Below are positions 59,430 through 64,000 of a DNA stretch of 64,000 bases, one piece after another (the stretch's first letter is position 1; each line of letters opens with the position of its first letter). The notes under the pieces are model-generated. The model was not told where the DNA came from. It searched no databases and saw nothing but the letters and a program-made list of their open reading frames with translations. A program made the translations under genes and the position numbers. Source of the DNA: Mangifera indica (taxonomy: Eukaryota > Streptophyta > Magnoliopsida > Sapindales > Anacardiaceae); contig NC_058139.1 of NCBI RefSeq assembly GCF_011075055.1, positions 14,405,584 through 14,469,583 of the forward strand, written 5' to 3'.

Positions 59430-59875
59430 TGTAGTATGACCATATTTAGCTTACAAATGGAATACAAGTTCAACATAAGATATTTTAGTAGCTTAAGATG
59501 TCGAAAGGTTTATACTTACTAAGTTGTACTCACTCGTTTTCTTTTGTATGTTTAAAGGTAAAGGTGAGTAGCGAGGCAAATGAAGGATCCAGCGGTTTAG
59601 CAAACAGTTACACAAATGTAAAGGCCCCTCTTAGATATTCAGTTTTATTTTATTAGACTTGTTACTATTATTAATATTATCAATATTATTATCGATATTG
59701 TTTTCAGACACTTATTACCTTATAAGTGTTGATTAATAAAATCATATTTATTACATCATCTTTTTGTACAGTTTCTAATTATGATCATACATTAAAGTTT
59801 TCAAATAGTTTAGTTGTGCATGCCTCATTTGGGTATATTCTCATCAAGGATATATATCTAGAAAGAGGTGTTATA
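59430..59875 (+). repeat. Gypsy LTR-A, right part
   Basis: It begins with the duplicated TGTAG and continues LTR-A exactly where the left part stopped (TATGACCATATTTAGCTTAC against TATGACAATAGTTAACTTAC in the 3' LTR). It ends at AAGAGGTGTTATA, the LTR terminus. It retains the 300-bp segment missing from the Gypsy-2 3' LTR. Confidence 0.75.
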
Positions 59876-59899
59876 TTTGCAGATTCTAAACCTTCACCT

Positions 59900-60220
59900 A
59901 GGGTTGGATTCGAGTCGAGCTAAGCTCGAGCTCGATTTGGTTTGTATATAATAGAGCTTTAGTTTGAGTTCGAGCTTATTGAGTTCGTGGAAGTCTAGCT
60001 TGAACTTGACTAGAATTCAGCTTGACTCGTTTCGAGCTCAAGTTTTTAATTATTTCGTTATCAAAACGACGTCGTTTTGTATCAAAATTTTTAATTAGAA
60101 AATTTGACAAGTAGTTCAAGCTCGAGCTCGAGATTGACTAAGCTTATATAGGGCTGGCTTGTTTCAGGCTCGTTCTAACTAAGCTCGAGCTTGAATGGGC
60201 TCAACTCGAATCCAACGATA
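59900..60220. mobile_element. MITE with GGATTCGAGT termini (321 bp) in Copia-D
   Basis: The left end AGGGTTGGATTCGAGTCGAG and the right end CTCAACTCGAATCCAACGAT are inverted repeats, followed inward by AGCTCGAGCTCGA repeats on both sides. Flanks CCTTCACCT and CCTTAACCA (7 of 9) may be a decayed 9-bp duplication. A perfect palindrome AAAACGACGTCGTTTT sits near the middle (about 60064-60079). Confidence 0.65.
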
Positions 60221-61815
60221 CCTTAACCAAGTTCTTCCTCAAATACTAGACCTACTAGAATGCGTCAACTACCAGCTCATCTACATGACTATCATTGTTA
60301 CTTTGTCATTGTTTCTTTGCATGCACCTTCCTCTTACATAGAAGTCAGTACAAATTCTCTTTGGTTACAAGCAATTACAAGTCTTATAGAATACTCATAC
60401 TTAGAGCTTGGTTGACTTACCGCCTAGTAAGTCTACTATGCCTGTAAATAAGTTTATAAAATTAAAATTTGTGCTAACGGCTCAGTGGAATGCTATAAAG
60501 CTCGTTAGTGGCGAAAGGCTTTACTCAAGAGTATGATATTGATTCTAAGGAGACCTTTGCTCCAATGGCTTGTATCACTTCTGTTTACAGTCTTATTATT
60601 GTTGCCACTATTAAAAAATGACAACTTTTTTCAAATGAATTTGAAGAATGTATTTTTGAATGGAGTCCTTTATGAGGAAGTTTTTATAAAACCTCCACCT
60701 GGATACAATCATCTTTCTGACAAGGTTTGCCATTTTTGTAAAGCTTTATATGGACTTAAGCAGACTCTAAGAGCATTGTTTGCGAAATTATGTTCTATCA
60801 TTAGCCAATTTGGGTTATTCTTTAGCTCTTATGATCATGCACTTTTCATTCATAAAACTGAAAGGGGATGTACTATGTTGTTGTTATATGTTGATGACAT
60901 AAGTATTACTGGAGATGACATAAGGGTAAAATAGTTTCTTAGCTCAAAATTTGAAATAAAAGATCTTGGTTACTTGAGTTATTTTCTTGGGCTAGAAGTC
61001 TCTTTTGATGGTAGTGGTTATTATTTATCCTAAGTCAAATATGCCACTAATCTATTATCTCGTGTTGGTCTCTCAGATAATAAAACTGACAACACTCCAT
61101 TTAAGGCCAGTATCAAGCTTTCTTCTACAGGGGGAACCATTCTATTTGATCCCATTCTCTATAGATCGTTGGTTGGAAGTTTTATTTACTTAGATGCAAC
61201 TCGACCAGACATAGCATATGTTGTTCATGTTGTTAGTCAATCCATGATTGCACCTAGTAATACTCACTTTGTGGTAGTATTTGTATCATTTGATATATCA
61301 AAAGTACCTTATTCCATGATCTTTATTTTTCTGCTCAATCTTCACTTATACTACATGCATATTCTGATGTTGATTGGGTATGTGATCTCATAGATAGATA
61401 TCCTACCATTGGCTATTGCTTCTTCCTAGGAGATTCTCTTATCTCTTGGTGTAGTAAAAAACAAATAATTGTTTTTCGTTCAAGTACAGCAACAGAGTAT
61501 AGAGCACTTGCAAACATTACTTTTGAATTTCTCTAGCTTCAATGAGTGTTACAGGATATGAGAGTTTCTCTACAAAAAGCTACAACCCTCTATTGTGATA
61601 ATCAAAGTGTCATTCAAATTGTTTATAATGATGTTTTTAATGAGCGCACCAAACAAATTGAGATTGATTGTCACTTTGTTTGATATATATATCCTCAATT
61701 GGCTAAATAGTTGATATCTTCACCAAAACTCATCCTTCAGGGCATTTTTATGAATTTATCACAAACTCAAGTTACCAAACTCTTTGCCTCCTTGAGTTTT
61801 GAGGTGGGGTAGGAG
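60221..61815 (+). pseudogene. Copia-D reverse transcriptase and RNase H remnant
   Basis: The frame at 60533-60934 reads MNLKNVFLNGVLYEEVFIKP (the usual first catalytic D changed to N), ALYGLKQTLRALFAKL and a complete LLLYVDDISITGDD catalytic motif. It continues, with stops, through KFEIKDLGYLSYFLGLEVSF and the frame at 61169-61393 (MVGSFIYLDATRPDIAYVVH). Later RNase H pieces include SLGVVKNK and FVQVQQQSIEHLQ in a shifted frame. The upstream part (60221-60530) gives only a decayed approach to RT (ARLVAKGFTQEYDIDSKETF). Gag, protease and integrase are missing. Confidence 0.8.
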
Positions 61816-61823
61816 AGGGGGGC
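61805..61823 (+). other. Polypurine tract of Copia-D
   Basis: A purine-rich run (GGGGTAGGAGAGGGGGGC) ends directly before the LTR. Confidence 0.7.
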
Positions 61824-61993
61824 TATTAAAATATTTCTAGAATATATCATTTCTTATTTTAATTTTTTGTGTATATTAATTTTCCCATTTTATAATTATT
61901 TTATTCCCTTGTATAAGGTATTATCATGTATAAATTCACACATGTATCAATAGAAAAATATGTTCAAAGTTTATTTCACTACACTATTTAACA
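61824..61993 (+). repeat. Copia-D 3' LTR (170 bp)
   Basis: It starts TATTAAAATATTTCTAGAAT (decayed TGTTA) and ends CTATTTAACA. The short length and the TTCTAGAATATAT start are typical of a common plant copia group with small LTRs. The 5' LTR is not in the window. Confidence 0.65.
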
Positions 61994-62459
61994 AATTTAA
62001 AATTAAGACTTTCTTGCTCTTGATTAATGATATCGATTAGTTCTATCTTGGGCATAACTACACCTTTACTGCAGTAGTTTTTTTTTTCTTTTAATGATTT
62101 GTTAGAATACTTTGATGTTCAATAGAAGTTAGGAAAGTTCAGGTCAAGAGGAGACGTCAATATGATCATTAGATGATAAGTGCATAAGTAAAATAGGGAT
62201 AAACAATGTTATGTCTATAATTTTTGTGTATAATTTTGTATATAATTTTTATATATGATTTTATATATAAATAACGACGTGTTATTATCTGATTGGATAG
62301 TTAAAAGTTTAAGATAAATTAATACTCAATCATATGATAATATATTATTGTTTATATATAAAGTTATATATAAAAATTACGCATGTAATTTTATTCAATT
62401 GAAAATCGGAGGAGGTTAAGTTTAAGAGGTAATGTTATTTTATTTGGGTAAGAGTGACA
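61994..62459. other. Spacer with an AT-rich inverted-repeat element
   Basis: No gene is visible. About 62215-62405 is an AT-rich foldback: a left arm of TATAATTTTTATATATGATT type and a right arm of ATATATAAAAATTACGCATG type, separated by TCTGATTGG/CAATCATATGA. It is similar in style to the repeat at 2702-2880. Confidence 0.45.
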
Positions 62460-62887
62460 GCTTTGCGATCTTACATTAGCCTAAATTGCACTCTTGGAAG
62501 CACGGATCCAAAATGTTTTGGTTTTCAAAATGGTCCAAAACCGGTACAAAACGTTTCGGGATCAATTCGTTAATTTTAAAAAAAGAAAACGCGTTTCTGT
62601 AAGGCGTTTCTTTGAGTTAAAAAAGGGCAACAAAATTCGTTCCCCTTTTACGCTTAAGCAACCCAAAAGCCCAGCCATCTCCTCTCCGTCGCTGTCAGCC
62701 TGTCACAAATCCTATTCGTCTCCGGCTTCTCGAAGTTTCGGAGAACGCATCTCCGGTTTCATCGGACATCAGTGCATCGATGGCTTCATCAGTTCTCAAA
62801 TACTGACCTGTTCGTGTTCGACAGGCGACGACTTCATCAGTTTTTCCGTCTTCGACGCTCTGTTCCGTCTCCGGCTTCATGCTTTAG
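62460..62887 (+). other. Possible first exon of an unidentified transcription unit
   Basis: This stretch is GC-richer than its surroundings, with CTCCGTCGC/TCTCCGGC-type sequence typical of plant 5' leaders or first exons. It ends GCTTTAG|GTTCGT, a good donor. An acceptor (TCGTTTCAG at about 63037) follows a short 150-bp gap. A frame from 62494 stays open for 162 codons and ends beyond the presumed donor at 62982. I recognise no domain, and the product is compositionally odd (S/F/R-rich). It could be a noncoding exon, the start of a gene running past the window edge, or the end of a transposon. Confidence 0.3.
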
Positions 62888-64000
62888 GTTCGTATGTTGC
62901 TGCAACTTTTGATTTTAATACAGTTTATTCTACACATGTAAATTATGTAATCTGTAATTCTTTTCCCATGAATAATTATTGAGTTTCTAGCTAATTTAGC
63001 CATTAATTTAGAGCAGTTTTTTTTCTTGTCGTTTCAGAATCTTGCTGAGCAGCTCAAGTGTAGTGTGACAGACTTCAGTTGCTTGGTGGGTATGCTTCAA
63101 AGCTTATGTCTTTGTTTTGTGATGAGTTGTTTTTTGGATTGTTATGAGATTTGGATCTTGAAAGTTTTGAATTTGTGTTGTGCTTTAGAAGCCTTTATTT
63201 ACTCTGCATTTTGTTACTTTGAGGATTTGAAAATTACAGTTTACTGGAAATTACAGAACTTATTTATTTATTCTGCATTTTGAGGATTTTTTGTTTTTTA
63301 TCTCTCTGTTTCTTTTCCATTTAGTTGTTTCCTACAACTTTAGCTTAAATTTGTTTACAATTCATTTGGTTGATGAGAAACTGGATGAGTGTCTTCGCTT
63401 GCTTACCATTCATTTGTTTTGTATGTTATTGGAAGAAATACAGGTGCTTTTGATAATAAAGTTTTAGTGCATTATGATGCTCACAAAGTGTTTGATAAAA
63501 TTCATAATGAGTAATTAATTTTTTTTTTTTTTTAAACAAAGTCTAAGTGCATTATGATGCTCATTGTGAGTTCCTGCATTTGTGGAACAAAGTCTTACAC
63601 ACTTAAGAATAAATGGATGCCTGATATGTGTTTTTAAATAAAAACTCAATTAACCTGTAATATGCTTGTGCACTAGACATCATAGATGATCCATTCAATC
63701 TAACAAGAATCTAATAGTTGTATCTTTTGGATCCTGTAAGCAATATTTCAAAATCAGCATTTGACTCACTGGTAGGCCTGTTTCATATCAATTGATTCAA
63801 CTAATCCAAGGGAGAAACTTGACTTACAATGTCCCACTTATTCAATTCGAGCAGCTTTAGATTTTAATATTGAAACTCCAATATGTTGAAAGTACCAAAT
63901 CACCTCTCATTGAGCTTAAGCCAAAGCAGTAAACACCATCTGCAGGAAAACACCAAATCATTGCTGCACCAAGTATTACATTTTTCATGCAAATTAGGCT
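62888..64000 (+). other. Possible intron or downstream exons; otherwise unassigned
   Basis: After the putative donor the sequence is T-rich with several TTTTTTTTCAG-like acceptors, as in plant introns. A 26-bp block around AGTGCATTATGATGCTCA is repeated at about 63466 and 63547. The frame at 63026-63283 lacks recognisable features. Nothing else is supported. Confidence 0.3.

Overview
The window looks like nuclear DNA of a eudicot plant, probably woody. It is AT-rich, its genes have GT-AG introns, it carries a chloroplast-targeted J-protein, and most of it is a nest of plant Ty1/copia, Ty3/gypsy, Mutator-like and PIF/Harbinger-type elements. I cannot name the species from sequence alone. Only two host genes are clearly intact. 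The first, at 511-2287 on the plus strand, is a two-exon DnaJ/J20-type chloroplast co-chaperone. The second, on the minus strand with coding exons from 34533 to 45955, encodes a lysine/glutamate-rich, largely disordered protein that is conserved at both ends.

Layout. From 4165 to about 32.2 kb lies a deep transposon nest. A decayed plus-strand copia element (Copia-A, 4165-15114) was hit by a solo LTR (5049-6237) and by three Mutator-like elements that share one terminal sequence and each have a perfect 9-bp target duplication (8628-9419, 9692-10490, 10603-14879). The largest of the three carries its own 3.3-kb solo LTR. A second copia element (Copia-B, from 15115) appears to have entered Copia-A's RNase H region. 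It was split by an antisense copia (Copia-C, about 19.0-27.7 kb), whose right LTR was in turn split by a solo LTR with a perfect CCAAT duplication (25688-27197). Copia-B is then cut by a gypsy LTR (28995-31200), followed by gypsy gag and integrase debris.

The second gene has a 9.4-kb first intron (36459-45877). In it a Tourist-like MITE (TTA duplication) was entered by a gypsy solo LTR, which was entered by a fourth copy of the same Mutator-like family. This last copy has a CG-rich core made of consecutive hairpins. Upstream of the gene lie an AT-rich spacer, a 20-codon SnRK2 kinase start with its apparent leader and TATA box, and a broken MULE transposase with a SWIM motif.

From 51.5 to 59.9 kb a Tekay/Del-like gypsy element (52853-59429) sits inside a related LTR. 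Beyond it are a 320-bp MITE, a copia reverse transcriptase/RNase H fragment with a short 3' LTR, and an unidentified GC-richer stretch at 62.46-62.89 kb that may begin another transcription unit.

None of the transposon reading frames is intact. I found no tRNA or rRNA gene and no CRISPR array. The most interesting signals are the nesting order, which can be read from target duplications; the hairpin-forming GAAGAC/GTCTTC cores of the Mutator-like family; and the two orphan first-exon fragments of host genes (SnRK2 and a possible synaptotagmin).
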